Part shown: positions 23,614 through 31,985 of the stretch, one piece after another
Numbering within the stretch: the first letter of the stretch is position 1
Layout of the letters: every line of letters starts with the position of its first letter
DNA from: Streptomyces griseosporeus
Lineage (GTDB): Bacteria > Actinomycetota > Actinomycetes > Streptomycetales > Streptomycetaceae
Reading direction: 5' to 3'
Assembly (NCBI RefSeq): GCF_014656055.1
Contig: NZ_BNBR01000001.1
Coordinates: 806,001 to 870,000, forward strand
DNA length: 64,000 nt
Notes under the pieces: generated by a model
Databases searched by the model: none
Told to the model about the DNA's origin: nothing
What the model saw: only the letters and a program-made list of their open reading frames with translations
Position numbers and translations under genes: made by a program

Positions 23614-25038
23614 ATGACCCTGGACCGCAGCGCAGGCCTGGTGGAGACCGCCCGTGCGCTGGCCGCGGGCGAGGTGAGCGCGCGGCGGCTGGTGGAGGAG
23701 TGCCTGGCGCGCATCGAGGCGACGCAGGGCACGCTCAACGCGTTCCGTGTCGTGCGGGCCGAGGCCGCGCTCGCGGAGGCGGACGCGGCGGACGCGGAGC
23801 TGGCCGCGGGGGTGCGGCGGCCGCTGCTCGGGGTGCCGGTGGCGGTGAAGGACGACATGGACGTCGCCGGGGAGCCGACCGCGTTCGGCTGCTGTGGTGA
23901 GTTCCCGGCCGTCGCCGAGGACGGCGAGGCGGTACGGCGGCTGCGGGCGGCCGGGGCGGTGATCGTCGGCAAGACCAACACCTGCGAGTTCGGGCAGTGG
24001 CCGTTCACCGAGGGGCCCGCCTTCGGCGCCACCCGCAACCCCTGGCACCCCGGCCACACGCCCGGCGGTTCCTCGGGCGGCTCCGCCGCGGCCGTCGCCG
24101 CGGGGCTGGTGCCGGCGGCGCTCGGCTCGGACGGCGCCGGCTCGGTGCGCATCCCCGCCTCCTGGACCCATCTGATCGGCATCAAGCCGCAGCGCGGCCG
24201 GATCTCGACCTGGCCGCGCGGCGAGTCCTTCCAGGGCATCACCGTCAACGGCACCCTCGCCCGGACCGTCGCCGACGCCGCGCTGCTGCTGGACGCGGCG
24301 AGCGGCAACGACCCCCGCGACCCGCACCGCCCGCCGCCCGTCGACGTCCTGGGGGCGGTCGGCCGCGATCCGGGCCGGCTGCGGATCGCGCTCGCGCTGA
24401 AGCCGCCGTTCACGGCCGTGCCCGCGCGGCTGGACCCGGCGGTGCGGGCGCGCGTGGTCGAACTCGCGGAGAGGCTGGAGCGGTTGGGGCACACGGTCGA
24501 GGCGGCCGACCCGCCTTACGGACAGATCGGGCTGACCTTCGTGCCCCGCGCCACCGCGGGGATCGCCGAGCGGGTCGCCGAGGCGCCGTTCCCCGCCCTG
24601 CTGGACCGGCGCACCCGGGGCGCCGCCCGGCTGGGGCGGCTGCTGGGCGGGGCTCCGCTCAGGGCGGCGCGCCGGGCGGAGGCGGTGCTGCACCGCCGTA
24701 TCGGCGGCTTCTTCGCGTCGTACGACGTGATCCTCGCGCCGGCCACCGCCGCTCCCCCGCCGCGCATCGGCGCGCTGCTCCAGCTCGGCGGGTTCGCCAC
24801 CGACCGGGCGATGATCGCCGCCTGCCCGTACGCCTGGCCCTGGAACGTGCTCGGCTGGCCCGGCGTCAGCGTCCCGGCGGGCTTCGTCGGACCCGGGCTG
24901 CCGGTCGGTGCCCAACTGCTCGGCCCGGCGCACAGCGAGCCGCTGCTCATCTCGCTGGCCGCGCAGCTGGAGAGCGAGTTGCGCTGGCACGAGCGGTGGC
25001 CGCCGCACCTGGGTGAGGCGGCGCAGACCCCGGCGTGA
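23614..25038 (+). CDS. Amidase (amidase signature family)
   Basis: A 474-residue hydrolase with the Ser-cisSer-Lys triad of the amidase signature family: Lys79 in PVAVKDD, the cis-serine in GGSSGGS (153/154) and the nucleophile Ser177 in GSDGAGSVRIPAS. The family cleaves amide bonds in substrates from acetamide to fatty-acid amides; sequence does not fix the substrate. A GatA role is unlikely because gatB and gatC are not nearby. ATG 23614 follows GGAGG by eight bases. The 283-base gap upstream, shared with the divergent phosphatase, shows no strong operator. The gene probably stands alone. Confidence 0.9.
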   Translation: MTLDRSAGLVETARALAAGEVSARRLVEECLARIEATQGTLNAFRVVRAEAALAEADAADAELAAGVRRPLLGVPVAVKDDMDVAGEPTAFGCCGEFPAVAEDGEAVRRLRAAGAVIVGKTNTCEFGQWPFTEGPAFGATRNPWHPGHTPGGSSGGSAAAVAAGLVPAALGSDGAGSVRIPASWTHLIGIKPQRGRISTWPRGESFQGITVNGTLARTVADAALLLDAASGNDPRDPHRPPPVDVLGAVGRDPGRLRIALALKPPFTAVPARLDPAVRARVVELAERLERLGHTVEAADPPYGQIGLTFVPRATAGIAERVAEAPFPALLDRRTRGAARLGRLLGGAPLRAARRAEAVLHRRIGGFFASYDVILAPATAAPPPRIGALLQLGGFATDRAMIAACPYAWPWNVLGWPGVSVPAGFVGPGLPVGAQLLGPAHSEPLLISLAAQLESELRWHERWPPHLGEAAQTPA

Positions 25039-25065
25039 GCGCTGCCGAGCCGCTGACTCCGCCCG

Positions 25066-25071
25066 TACGCT
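25066..25071 (+). promoter_or_regulatory. Leaderless -10 hexamer before the NfeD-like gene
   Basis: TACGCT, a common Streptomyces -10 form, ends exactly six bases before the ATG at 25078. No ribosome site lies in between. Confidence 0.6.
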
Positions 25072-25077
25072 GGGGCC

Positions 25078-25296
25078 ATGGGCGATGCGTCGATGGTCGG
25101 GCTCCTGGGGCGGGTGACGGGGACGGTCGGGCCGGGCCTCGTCGGCGAGGTGATCGTCCGGGTGCGCGGTGGCGCCGAGCACTTCCTGGCCTATCCGGCG
25201 TCCGGCGCGGACCGCCTGGAGCGGGGCACGGTGGTGACGGTGGTGGAGTACCTGCCGCCGCGGACGGTCTACGTGTCGGCGGCGTACGGCGGTTGA
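25078..25296 (+). CDS. Small NfeD-like OB-fold protein next to flotillin
   Basis: A 72-residue beta-rich soluble protein with the alternating pattern of the NfeD C-terminal OB-fold: LLGRVTGTVGPGLVGEVIVR, then RGTVVTVVEYLPPRTVYVSA. It lacks the membrane helices of full NfeD. NfeD-type genes are typically next to SPFH/flotillin genes, and the flotillin gene starts 135 bases downstream, which supports the call more than the sequence alone. ATG 25078 with a TACGCT hexamer six bases upstream implies a leaderless mRNA. It probably binds or stabilises the flotillin assembly. Confidence 0.7.
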   Translation: MGDASMVGLLGRVTGTVGPGLVGEVIVRVRGGAEHFLAYPASGADRLERGTVVTVVEYLPPRTVYVSAAYGG

Positions 25297-25431
25297 GGCC
25301 CGCGCGCCGCGGGTGACGGCCGTAGGTGTCAAGACTGCGACAAGAAACGGCGGATGGCTTCACCGCCGGGTCCCGCCGGGCGCACACTCCCCTGGTTCGG
25401 TGCCACGAGGGCACCAGGCACAGGGGGGCGC

Positions 25432-26919
25432 ATGCCGATGGTCGTCGGTGTCGTCGCGGGGGTGGCGGTCGTCGCCGTGCTCGCACTGATCGGTCTGTTC
25501 AAGCTGATGTGGCGGGTCGCCGAGCCCAACGAGGCGCTGGTCATCTCCGGGTCCAAGCACCGCACGGAGGGCCTGGAGGAGGGCATGGGCTTCCGCATCG
25601 TCACCGGGCGGGGCACGCTGGTGGTGCCCGGCGTGCAGGTGGTGCGGCGGCTCTCGCTCGACCTCAACGAGACCGAGCTGTACGTGGACTGCGTGACCCA
25701 TCAGGGCATTCCGCTGAAGGTGCGGGGCGTGGTCATCTTCAAGGTGGGCGACGACTTCGTGTCGATCGCCAACGCGGCCCGCCGCTTCCTCGACCAGCAG
25801 AAGCTGATGTCGGAGCGGGTGCACAACGTCTTCGCCGGCCATCTGCGGTCCATCATGGGCGGGTTGACGGTGGAGGACGTGATCCGGGACCGGGAGAAGC
25901 TCACCGGGCAGACGCGGGCCGCGTGCGGGACGGAGATGGAGAAGCTGGGGCTGATCGTGGACTCGCTGCAGATCCACGAGATCGAGGACCCGACCGGGTA
26001 CATCCAGAACCTGGCCGCCCCGCACGCCGCCGCCGTGCAGCGGGACGCGCGGATCGCGCAGGCGGAGGCCAACCGGCTGGCCACCGAGGCGGAGCAGCAG
26101 TCGATGGCGCGGATGGCGGAGGCCACCCGGGACAGCGAGATCCTCCAGGCGGGCTACCAGGCCGAGCGGGACAAGGCCGCGGCCAAGGCCCGCCAGGCGG
26201 GCCCGCTGGCGGACGCGGCGGCCCGGCAGGAGGTCGTCGTCCAGGAGACGCGCGTCGCCGAGCTGGAGGCGCACCGGCGCGAGCAGCAGCTCCAGGCCGA
26301 TGTGCGCAAGCCGGCCGACGCCGCGGCGTACGAGAAGCGCACGCTGGCGGAGGCCGAGCGCGACGCGCGGATCTCGGCGGCCGAGGCCAGGGCGAAGGAG
26401 ACGGAGCTGGCCGCGGCGGCGGAGGCGACGCGGGTGAAGACGGCCGCGGGCGCGGAGGCCGAGGCGACCAAGGCGCGCGGTGCGGCGAGTGCCGCGGCGA
26501 CCCGGGCGACCGGCGAGGCGGAGGCCGCCGCCGCGCAGGCGCGGGGTCTGGCGCAGGCCGAGGCGGCCCGGGCCAAGGGCCTGGCGGAGGCGGAGGCGAT
26601 CAAGGCGCGGGCCGCCGCGCTCGCCGAGAACCAGGAGGCCGTGGTCGCGCAACAGCTCGCGGAGAAGTGGCCGGAGATCGTGCAGGCCGGCGCGTCCGCG
26701 TTCGGCAACGTCGACAACATGGTGCTGCTGAACGGCGCCGACGGCATGGCGGACGTGTTCGCCAGGGCGCTCACGATGGGCGGCACGGGGCTGGGGCTGG
26801 CCCGTCAGCTGCTCGCCTCGATGAACGGCAACGGGCAGGCCGGGAACGGCACTTCACCGCTGAACGGGAAGGCGGCACCGCCCGCGCAGCGGGTGCCGGT
26901 GGAGCGCGAGGAGAGCTGA
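25432..26919 (+). CDS. Flotillin-like SPFH-domain membrane protein
   Basis: A 495-residue flotillin. One membrane helix at residues 5-25 (VVGVVAGVAVVAVLALIGLF) is followed by the SPFH/band-7 domain (about 30-215, including VPGVQVVRRLSLDLNETELY) and a long alanine/glutamate-rich coiled coil (about 220-430) with the AEAE repeats of flotillins. The Gly/Asn-rich tail after about 460 is disordered. Flotillins form oligomeric scaffolds in ordered membrane regions. ATG 25432 was chosen because it directly precedes the membrane helix and follows a G-rich ribosome site. The preceding NfeD-like gene is its probable partner. Confidence 0.9.
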   Translation: MPMVVGVVAGVAVVAVLALIGLFKLMWRVAEPNEALVISGSKHRTEGLEEGMGFRIVTGRGTLVVPGVQVVRRLSLDLNETELYVDCVTHQGIPLKVRGVVIFKVGDDFVSIANAARRFLDQQKLMSERVHNVFAGHLRSIMGGLTVEDVIRDREKLTGQTRAACGTEMEKLGLIVDSLQIHEIEDPTGYIQNLAAPHAAAVQRDARIAQAEANRLATEAEQQSMARMAEATRDSEILQAGYQAERDKAAAKARQAGPLADAAARQEVVVQETRVAELEAHRREQQLQADVRKPADAAAYEKRTLAEAERDARISAAEARAKETELAAAAEATRVKTAAGAEAEATKARGAASAAATRATGEAEAAAAQARGLAQAEAARAKGLAEAEAIKARAAALAENQEAVVAQQLAEKWPEIVQAGASAFGNVDNMVLLNGADGMADVFARALTMGGTGLGLARQLLASMNGNGQAGNGTSPLNGKAAPPAQRVPVEREES

Positions 26920-26945
26920 GTCCACGGCGCGGTCGCGAGAGACAC

Positions 26946-26957
26946 GGGGGTACCCCC
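26946..26957. promoter_or_regulatory. G5-TA-C5 palindrome upstream of the PemK-like gene
   Basis: GGGGGTACCCCC is a perfect 12-base palindrome immediately upstream of the TAAGGT -10 hexamer (26958-26963). Its position is right for an operator acting on the PemK-like gene. Toxins of this family are usually repressed by toxin-antitoxin complexes on palindromes, but no antitoxin gene is visible. Confidence 0.5.
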
Positions 26958-26963
26958 TAAGGT
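26958..26963 (+). promoter_or_regulatory. Leaderless -10 hexamer of the PemK-like gene
   Basis: TAAGGT fits TAnnnT and ends exactly six bases before the GTG at 26970. The bases between are all C and G with no ribosome site. Confidence 0.55.
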
Positions 26964-26969
26964 GCCCCC

Positions 26970-27416
26970 GTGACTGCGTTTACCGAAGAGAACGTTCCGG
27001 GCCGGCACGGCCCCACCGCCACCACCGAGGCGGACCCGCGCGAGGTCGGCCGGGTGCGCACCGAGTACTCGCCGGCGCACGACGGCGACCCCGATCCCGG
27101 GGAGATCGTGTGGACCTGGGTGCCGTACGAGGAGAACGACGGGCGCGGCAAGGACCGTCCCGTGCTGGTCGTCGCGCGGGAGGCGGCCGGGACGTTCCTC
27201 GCCGTGCAGCTGTCGAGCAAGCGGCACGACGGCGACCGGGAGTGGGTGGCGATCGGCAGCGGGCCCTGGGACCGGACGGGGCGCGCCTCGTGGGTGGACG
27301 TGGACCGGGTGCTGCGGCTGCACGAGGAGGGCATGCGCCGCGAGGCGTGCGCCCTGGACCGGGGCCGGTTCAACCTGGTCCGGCAGCGGCTGCGGGAGCG
27401 CTACGGCTGGATCTGA
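26970..27416 (+). CDS. Solitary PemK/MazF-like protein
   Basis: A 148-residue protein. Residues 1-40 are a charged extension; from about residue 43 (PGEIVWTWVPYEENDG, then KDRPVLVVARE) the strand pattern matches the PemK/MazF fold, with the usual RPVLVV strand and a C-terminal helix (RFNLVRQRLRERYG). The family are mostly mRNA endonucleases, but many actinobacterial solitary members are uncharacterised. The 50 bases upstream hold no antitoxin gene. GTG 26970 is preceded by TAAGGT at leaderless spacing. It converges on the PARG gene with four bases between the stops. Catalytic competence cannot be judged from sequence. Confidence 0.75.
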   Translation: MTAFTEENVPGRHGPTATTEADPREVGRVRTEYSPAHDGDPDPGEIVWTWVPYEENDGRGKDRPVLVVAREAAGTFLAVQLSSKRHDGDREWVAIGSGPWDRTGRASWVDVDRVLRLHEEGMRREACALDRGRFNLVRQRLRERYGWI

Positions 27417-27419
27417 ACG

Positions 27420-28271
27420 CTACGGCTGGAGCTGGGGCGCCGGGGCGCGGTCCTCGGTCAGGTCCGCGAACGCCTCGCCGAACGCCGAGCGGACCGCCTG
27501 GTCGCGGGTGCGGTCCAGGACGCCGAAGACCACGTGGGTGAAGGCCGCCGCGAACCGGCCGCCGGGGCCGAGCAGGCCGCGGAAGGCGGAGGCGACCTGC
27601 ACGGGGTCGTTGCGGAAGACGCCGCAGCCCCAGGCGCCCAGCACCAGCCGCCGGTAGCCGTGCGCGGCGGCCGTCTCCAGCACGCGCTCGGCCCGCACGG
27701 CCAGGGCGCGCGGCAGCTCGGCCGCGCGCTCCGGGGCCGTGCGCAGGACGACCCCCGCGTTGGGCGCGGCGGCGGTCAGGAAGCCTGCGGTGTACGGCGT
27801 GTCCAGCAGGCGGCCCCGGTCGTCCCGGAAGACGGGCACGGACGGCGAGTGGATGACGCGGTCGGTGTAGAACGGGTCGCGGTGGGCGCGGTGGTGGTCG
27901 TAGAACTCCCGGGCTCCGAGCAGGCAGTGGTAGAGCGCGGAGGCGCGGCACAGGGCCTCCTCCTGCGCCTGGGCGCCGTTGAGGTAGCCACCGCCCGGGT
28001 TGCGTGCCGAAGCGAAGTTCAGGACGGCGACCGGTTCGGCGGCGAGCCGGCGGGCGGCCTCCAGGCTGCTCTCCCCGGTGACCTCGATGCGTGTCGTGAC
28101 GGGCTCGTACGACGGCACCTCCACCGGCTCAGGCCCGTACATGCGCGTGCCGGCGCGCGCCGCCTCCAGGGCCGCGGCGACGGACACCTCCCGGCCGTCG
28201 GAGCGCCGGTAGGCCCCCGCCGCCACGATCGCCTCGGTCTCGGCGGCGATCCCCCGCAGCCGCGCGCTCAT
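27420..28271 (-). CDS. Bacterial-type poly(ADP-ribose) glycohydrolase (TIGR02452/DUF2263 macrodomain)
   Basis: A 283-residue protein with the PARG signature GGG-x7-QEE: Gly93-95 in NPGGGYLNGAQ and Gln103-Glu-Glu in AQEEALCRAS. These residues bind ADP-ribose and cleave its ribose-ribose bond. The N-terminal part (about 1-75) is the helical accessory segment of the bacterial subtype. The enzyme would remove ADP-ribose chains from proteins or nucleic acids. ATG 28271 follows GGGGAG by six bases. The LexA-type box at 28364-28379 lies 93 bases upstream. No ADP-ribosyltransferase gene is visible in the window. Confidence 0.9.
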   Translation of the reverse strand: MSARLRGIAAETEAIVAAGAYRRSDGREVSVAAALEAARAGTRMYGPEPVEVPSYEPVTTRIEVTGESSLEAARRLAAEPVAVLNFASARNPGGGYLNGAQAQEEALCRASALYHCLLGAREFYDHHRAHRDPFYTDRVIHSPSVPVFRDDRGRLLDTPYTAGFLTAAAPNAGVVLRTAPERAAELPRALAVRAERVLETAAAHGYRRLVLGAWGCGVFRNDPVQVASAFRGLLGPGGRFAAAFTHVVFGVLDRTRDQAVRSAFGEAFADLTEDRAPAPQLQP

Positions 28272-28363
28272 GTCGTCTCCCCCGTGCGGTCCCCCGTGCT
28301 GTTCATGAACTCATCGTGAGCGGCGCCGGTCCTCGCGGGCAACAGAGTTTTCCTTTGGCAAAA

Positions 28364-28379
28364 ACGAACAGGTGTTCGT
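28364..28379. promoter_or_regulatory. LexA-type SOS box between PARG and egtA
   Basis: ACGAAC-AGGT-GTTCGT is a perfect 6-4-6 inverted repeat. The inner CGAAC-N4-GTTCG equals the actinobacterial LexA core; the consensus outer T/A pair is replaced by A/T. The site lies in the 242-base gap between divergent genes, 93 bases from PARG and 135 from egtA, so either or neither may respond. Confidence 0.6.
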
Positions 28380-28513
28380 GATTACATGTCGCGAACGTGC
28401 CGCTATGCACTCTTGTGCGATGCGCTTCGAGGGTCTTGGGTGGAACGAGTGCCGCTCTCGGGGCGACCCGCGCCGGGAGCGGTGGCATGGTGGACTCTCA
28501 GGAGGATCCCGAC

Positions 28514-29833
28514 ATGTCCGACTCGGTAAGTGGCTGTACGGATATCGCGGCAGTCACCGAACCCGAAGTGGAAGCCCTGGTCAAGGGCATCTGCTTCAAG
28601 ACCGGACCGCCCCGCACCCTCGGGGTGGAAGTGGAATGGCTGGTCCACGAGCTGCACGCACCGCGGCTCCCCGTATCGGCCGAACGTCTCGAAGCGGCCT
28701 ACGCCGCCCTGCGTACCGTGCCCCTGCGGTCGGCGCTCACCGTCGAACCCGGCGGTCAGCTGGAGCTGAGCTCGCTCCCCGCCGCCTCGCTCACCGAGTG
28801 CATCGGTACCGTCTCCGCCGACCTGGACGCCGTCCGCGCCGTGCTGCGCGCCCAGGGCCTGGGCCTGGTGGGCCTCGGCCACGACCCCTGGCACCCGCCC
28901 CGGCGGTATCTGCGCGAGCCGCGCTACGACGCCATGGAGGCCTGCCTCGACCGCACCGGCCCGGCCGGCCGCGGCATGATGTGCACCTCGGCCTCGGTCC
29001 AGGTCTGCCTGGACGCCGGGTACGAGGAGCCCGGCCCGCTCGGGCACGGGCGGCGCTGGTGGCTCGCGCACACCCTGGGCGCGGTCCTGGTGGCCGCCTT
29101 CGCCAACTCGCCGCTGGCCCAGGGCCGGGCGACCGGCTGGCGCTCCACCCGGCAGCTGCTGTGGACGGAGATCGGCCCCGGCCGGGCGGGCGCCCCGGCC
29201 TCGGACGGCGATCCGCGCGCGGCCTGGGCCCGGCACGTGCTGGACAGCCCGGTGATGTGCATCCGCCGGGACCGCGGCCCGTGGGAGGTGCCGGAGGGGC
29301 TCACCTTCCGGCAGTGGATCCGTTCGGGCGCGCCCCGGCCGCCCACCCGGGCGGACCTGGACTACCACATCACCACCCTGTTCCCGCCGGTCCGGCCGCG
29401 CGGCCATCTGGAGCTGCGGATGATCGACGCGCAGCCCGGCGACGACGGCTGGATCGTGCCGCTCGCCGTCACGGCCGCGCTGTTCGACGACGCGCAGGCC
29501 GCCGAGACCGCCTACCGCACCGTGAAGCCGCTGGCCGAGCGGTCCGGGGGGCTGCCCGCGCCGCACAACCCGCTGTGGACCGCCGCGGCACGCGACGCGC
29601 TGGCCGACCCCGAGCTGCACGAGGCCGCCGTGGCCTGCTTCGGCACGGCCCTGGAGGCGCTGCCGCGGCTCGGCGCCGGGCCGCGGGTCACCGGCGCCGT
29701 CGCGGCCTACCTGGACCGCTACGTCCGCAAGGGGCGCTGCCCCGCCGACGATCTGCTCGACCGACTGGACGGGACGGCCCCGGCCGGGCCCCCGCCCCGC
29801 ACGACCGCGCACGGGAAGGACATCCGCCAGTGA
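28514..29833 (+). CDS. egtA: Glutamate-cysteine ligase EgtA (ergothioneine pathway)
   Basis: A 439-residue GCS2-type ATP-dependent ligase that joins glutamate to cysteine, giving the sulfur donor for EgtB. The opening LGVEVEWLVHEL carries the glutamate-rich metal/ATP motif of the family, and MMCTSASVQVCLD and HLELRMIDAQPGDDGWIVPL match the inner strands. ATG 28514 follows AGGAGGA by eight bases; longer in-frame readings run through the SOS-box region without a ribosome site. It opens the operon egtA-B-C-D, in which every junction overlaps by one to four bases. Confidence 0.92.
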   Translation: MSDSVSGCTDIAAVTEPEVEALVKGICFKTGPPRTLGVEVEWLVHELHAPRLPVSAERLEAAYAALRTVPLRSALTVEPGGQLELSSLPAASLTECIGTVSADLDAVRAVLRAQGLGLVGLGHDPWHPPRRYLREPRYDAMEACLDRTGPAGRGMMCTSASVQVCLDAGYEEPGPLGHGRRWWLAHTLGAVLVAAFANSPLAQGRATGWRSTRQLLWTEIGPGRAGAPASDGDPRAAWARHVLDSPVMCIRRDRGPWEVPEGLTFRQWIRSGAPRPPTRADLDYHITTLFPPVRPRGHLELRMIDAQPGDDGWIVPLAVTAALFDDAQAAETAYRTVKPLAERSGGLPAPHNPLWTAAARDALADPELHEAAVACFGTALEALPRLGAGPRVTGAVAAYLDRYVRKGRCPADDLLDRLDGTAPAGPPPRTTAHGKDIRQ

Positions 29834-31203
29834 CCGAGTCCGCCATCGACCCGCAGTCCGCCGGCACCGCGGGCCCCGCAGACCCCGGGGCCCCCGAGGA
29901 GGACCCGGAGGCCTTCCGCGGGCGCGCCGTGACCACCCTGACCTCGGCCCGTGCGCGCACCACCCTGCTCACCAGCTGCGTCGAGGAGCCCGACCTGACC
30001 GCGCAGCACTCTCCGCTGATGTCGCCGCTGGTGTGGGACCTCGCGCACATCGGCAACCAGGAGGAGCAGTGGCTGCTGCGCACGGTCGGCGGGCAGGAGG
30101 CGGTCCGGCCCGAGATCGACGGCATCTACGACGCCTTCGAACACCCGCGCGCCGAACGCCCGAAACTGCCCCTGCTGCCGCCCGCGGAGGCGCGCGCCTA
30201 CGCGGCCGACATCCGCGGCCGGGTGCTCGACGTGCTGGAGCGGACCGCGTTCCACGGGACCCGGCTGACCGAGGCGGGCTTCGCCTTCGGGATGATCGCC
30301 CAGCACGAACAGCAGCACGACGAGACGATGCTGATCACCCATCAGCTCCGCAAGGGCCCGCAGGCCCTGACCGCGCCGGACCCGGATCCGGCGCCGCTGT
30401 TCACCGGACCGGCCGAAGTCCTCGTCCCCGGCGGCCCGTTCACCATGGGCACCTCGGGCGAGCCGTGGGCGCTGGACAACGAACGGCCCGCGCACGTCCG
30501 GGAGGTGCCCGCCTTCCACATCGACACCACCCCGGTGACCAACGCCGCCTACCAGGCGTTCATCGACGACGGCGGGTACGACACCGAGCGCTGGTGGACG
30601 CCGGAGGGCTGGGCGCACATCCGCAGGAACGGCATCACCGCCCCGCTGTTCTGGCGGCGGGACGGCGCGCAGTGGCTGCGGCGCCGCTTCGGCGTCACCG
30701 AGGTGGTCCCGCCGGACGAGCCGGTGCTGCACGTGTGCTGGTACGAGGCCGACGCCTACGCCCGCTGGGCGGGGCGGCGGCTGCCCACCGAGGCGGAGTG
30801 GGAGAAGGCGGCCCGCTTCGACCCGGCGACCGGCGGCTCGATGCGCTACCCGTGGGGCGACGCCGACCCGGCGCCCGAGCACGCCAACCTCGGCCAGCGC
30901 CATCTGCGCCCGGCCCCGGCGGGCAGCTACCCGGCGGGCGAGTCGCCGCTCGGCGTACGGCAGTTGATCGGTGACGTGTGGGAGTGGACGGCCAGCGACT
31001 TCCTGCCGTACCCGGGCTTCCGCGCGTTCCCGTACAAGGAGTACTCGGAGGTGTTCTTCGGCCCCGCCCACAAGGTGCTGCGCGGCGGTTCGTTCGCCGT
31101 GGACCCGGTGGCCTGCCGGGGCACGTTCCGCAACTGGGACTATCCGATCCGGCGGCAGATCTTCTCCGGCTTCCGCACCGCGCGCTCCGCGGAGGACGTC
31201 TGA
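29830..31203 (+). CDS. egtB: Ergothioneine sulfoxide synthase EgtB
   Basis: A 457-residue non-haem iron enzyme that couples hercynine and gamma-glutamylcysteine with O2 to form the sulfoxide. An N-terminal DinB-like helical part supplies the iron ligands His73 (LAHIG) and His159 and His163 (HEQQHDE). A formylglycine-generating-enzyme-like domain follows (about 200-450), with [32 protein letters not shown] and RGGSFA. GTG 29830 overlaps the egtA stop (GTGA), and the stop overlaps the egtC start by one base. The partner EgtE lyase is not in this window. Confidence 0.95.
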   Translation: MTESAIDPQSAGTAGPADPGAPEEDPEAFRGRAVTTLTSARARTTLLTSCVEEPDLTAQHSPLMSPLVWDLAHIGNQEEQWLLRTVGGQEAVRPEIDGIYDAFEHPRAERPKLPLLPPAEARAYAADIRGRVLDVLERTAFHGTRLTEAGFAFGMIAQHEQQHDETMLITHQLRKGPQALTAPDPDPAPLFTGPAEVLVPGGPFTMGTSGEPWALDNERPAHVREVPAFHIDTTPVTNAAYQAFIDDGGYDTERWWTPEGWAHIRRNGITAPLFWRRDGAQWLRRRFGVTEVVPPDEPVLHVCWYEADAYARWAGRRLPTEAEWEKAARFDPATGGSMRYPWGDADPAPEHANLGQRHLRPAPAGSYPAGESPLGVRQLIGDVWEWTASDFLPYPGFRAFPYKEYSEVFFGPAHKVLRGGSFAVDPVACRGTFRNWDYPIRRQIFSGFRTARSAEDV

Positions 31204-31985
31204 TGTGCCGTCATGTCGCTTACGTGGGCGACGAGGAGGCGCTGGGCCGGCTCCTCGTGGAGCCGCCGCACGCGCTGTACCGCCAGTCGTGGGCACCCCG
31301 GCACCAGCGCTACGGCACGGTCAACGCCGACGGCTTCGGCGTGGGCTGGTACGCGCCCGGCGATCCGGTGCCGGCCCGCTACCGGCGGGCCGGGCCGATC
31401 TGGGCCGACCAGTCGTTCGCCGACCTGGCCCGGGTGGTGCGCACCGGCGCGCTGCTGGCGGCCGTACGGGACGCGACGCTCGCGGGTGCCGACGCGGAGG
31501 CCGCGGCGGCGCCGTTCGCGGCGGAGCGGTGGCTGTTCAGCCACAACGGCGCCATCTCCGGCTGGCCGCACTCCCTGGCCGCCCTCTCCCGCACACTGCC
31601 GCCCGCCGACCTCCTCGCGCTGGAGGCGCGCAACGACTCGGCGCTCGTGTGGGCGCTGGTCCTGGCCCGGCTGCGGGCCGGCGACACCGACGGCCAGGCC
31701 ATGGCCGACACGGTCGCCGAGGTCGCGTCGGCCGCCCCAGGCTCCCGGCTGAACCTGCTGCTCACCGACGGCGCGACGATCACCGCGACCGCCTGGGGCG
31801 ACACCCTGTGGTACCTGCACGAGCCCGGCCGGCGCACGGTCGTGGCCTCCGAACCGTACGACGACGATCCGCGCTGGCGCGACGTCCCCGACCGCACACT
31901 GCTCGCGGCGACCCGCACCGAGGTGCTGCTGACGCCGCTGAAGGACCTCGACGAGGACGCCTCACCCAAGGAGCCCCGCACGTGA
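31203..31985 (+). CDS. egtC: Class II glutamine amidotransferase EgtC
   Basis: A 260-residue Ntn-hydrolase that removes the glutamyl group from the EgtB product. Cys2, right after the initiator methionine (MCRHVAYVG), is the catalytic nucleophile. [10 protein letters not shown] and [10 protein letters not shown] are further active-site stretches of the family. ATG 31203 shares a base with the egtB stop, so translation is coupled. The stop overlaps egtD by GTGA. The order egtABCD is standard for actinobacterial ergothioneine clusters. Confidence 0.93.
   Translation: MCRHVAYVGDEEALGRLLVEPPHALYRQSWAPRHQRYGTVNADGFGVGWYAPGDPVPARYRRAGPIWADQSFADLARVVRTGALLAAVRDATLAGADAEAAAAPFAAERWLFSHNGAISGWPHSLAALSRTLPPADLLALEARNDSALVWALVLARLRAGDTDGQAMADTVAEVASAAPGSRLNLLLTDGATITATAWGDTLWYLHEPGRRTVVASEPYDDDPRWRDVPDRTLLAATRTEVLLTPLKDLDEDASPKEPRT

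Noticed and set aside
26920..26969. Antitoxin gene upstream of the PemK-like gene
   Set aside because: Only 50 bases separate it from flotillin, with no room for an antitoxin. The palindrome there is too short to encode one.
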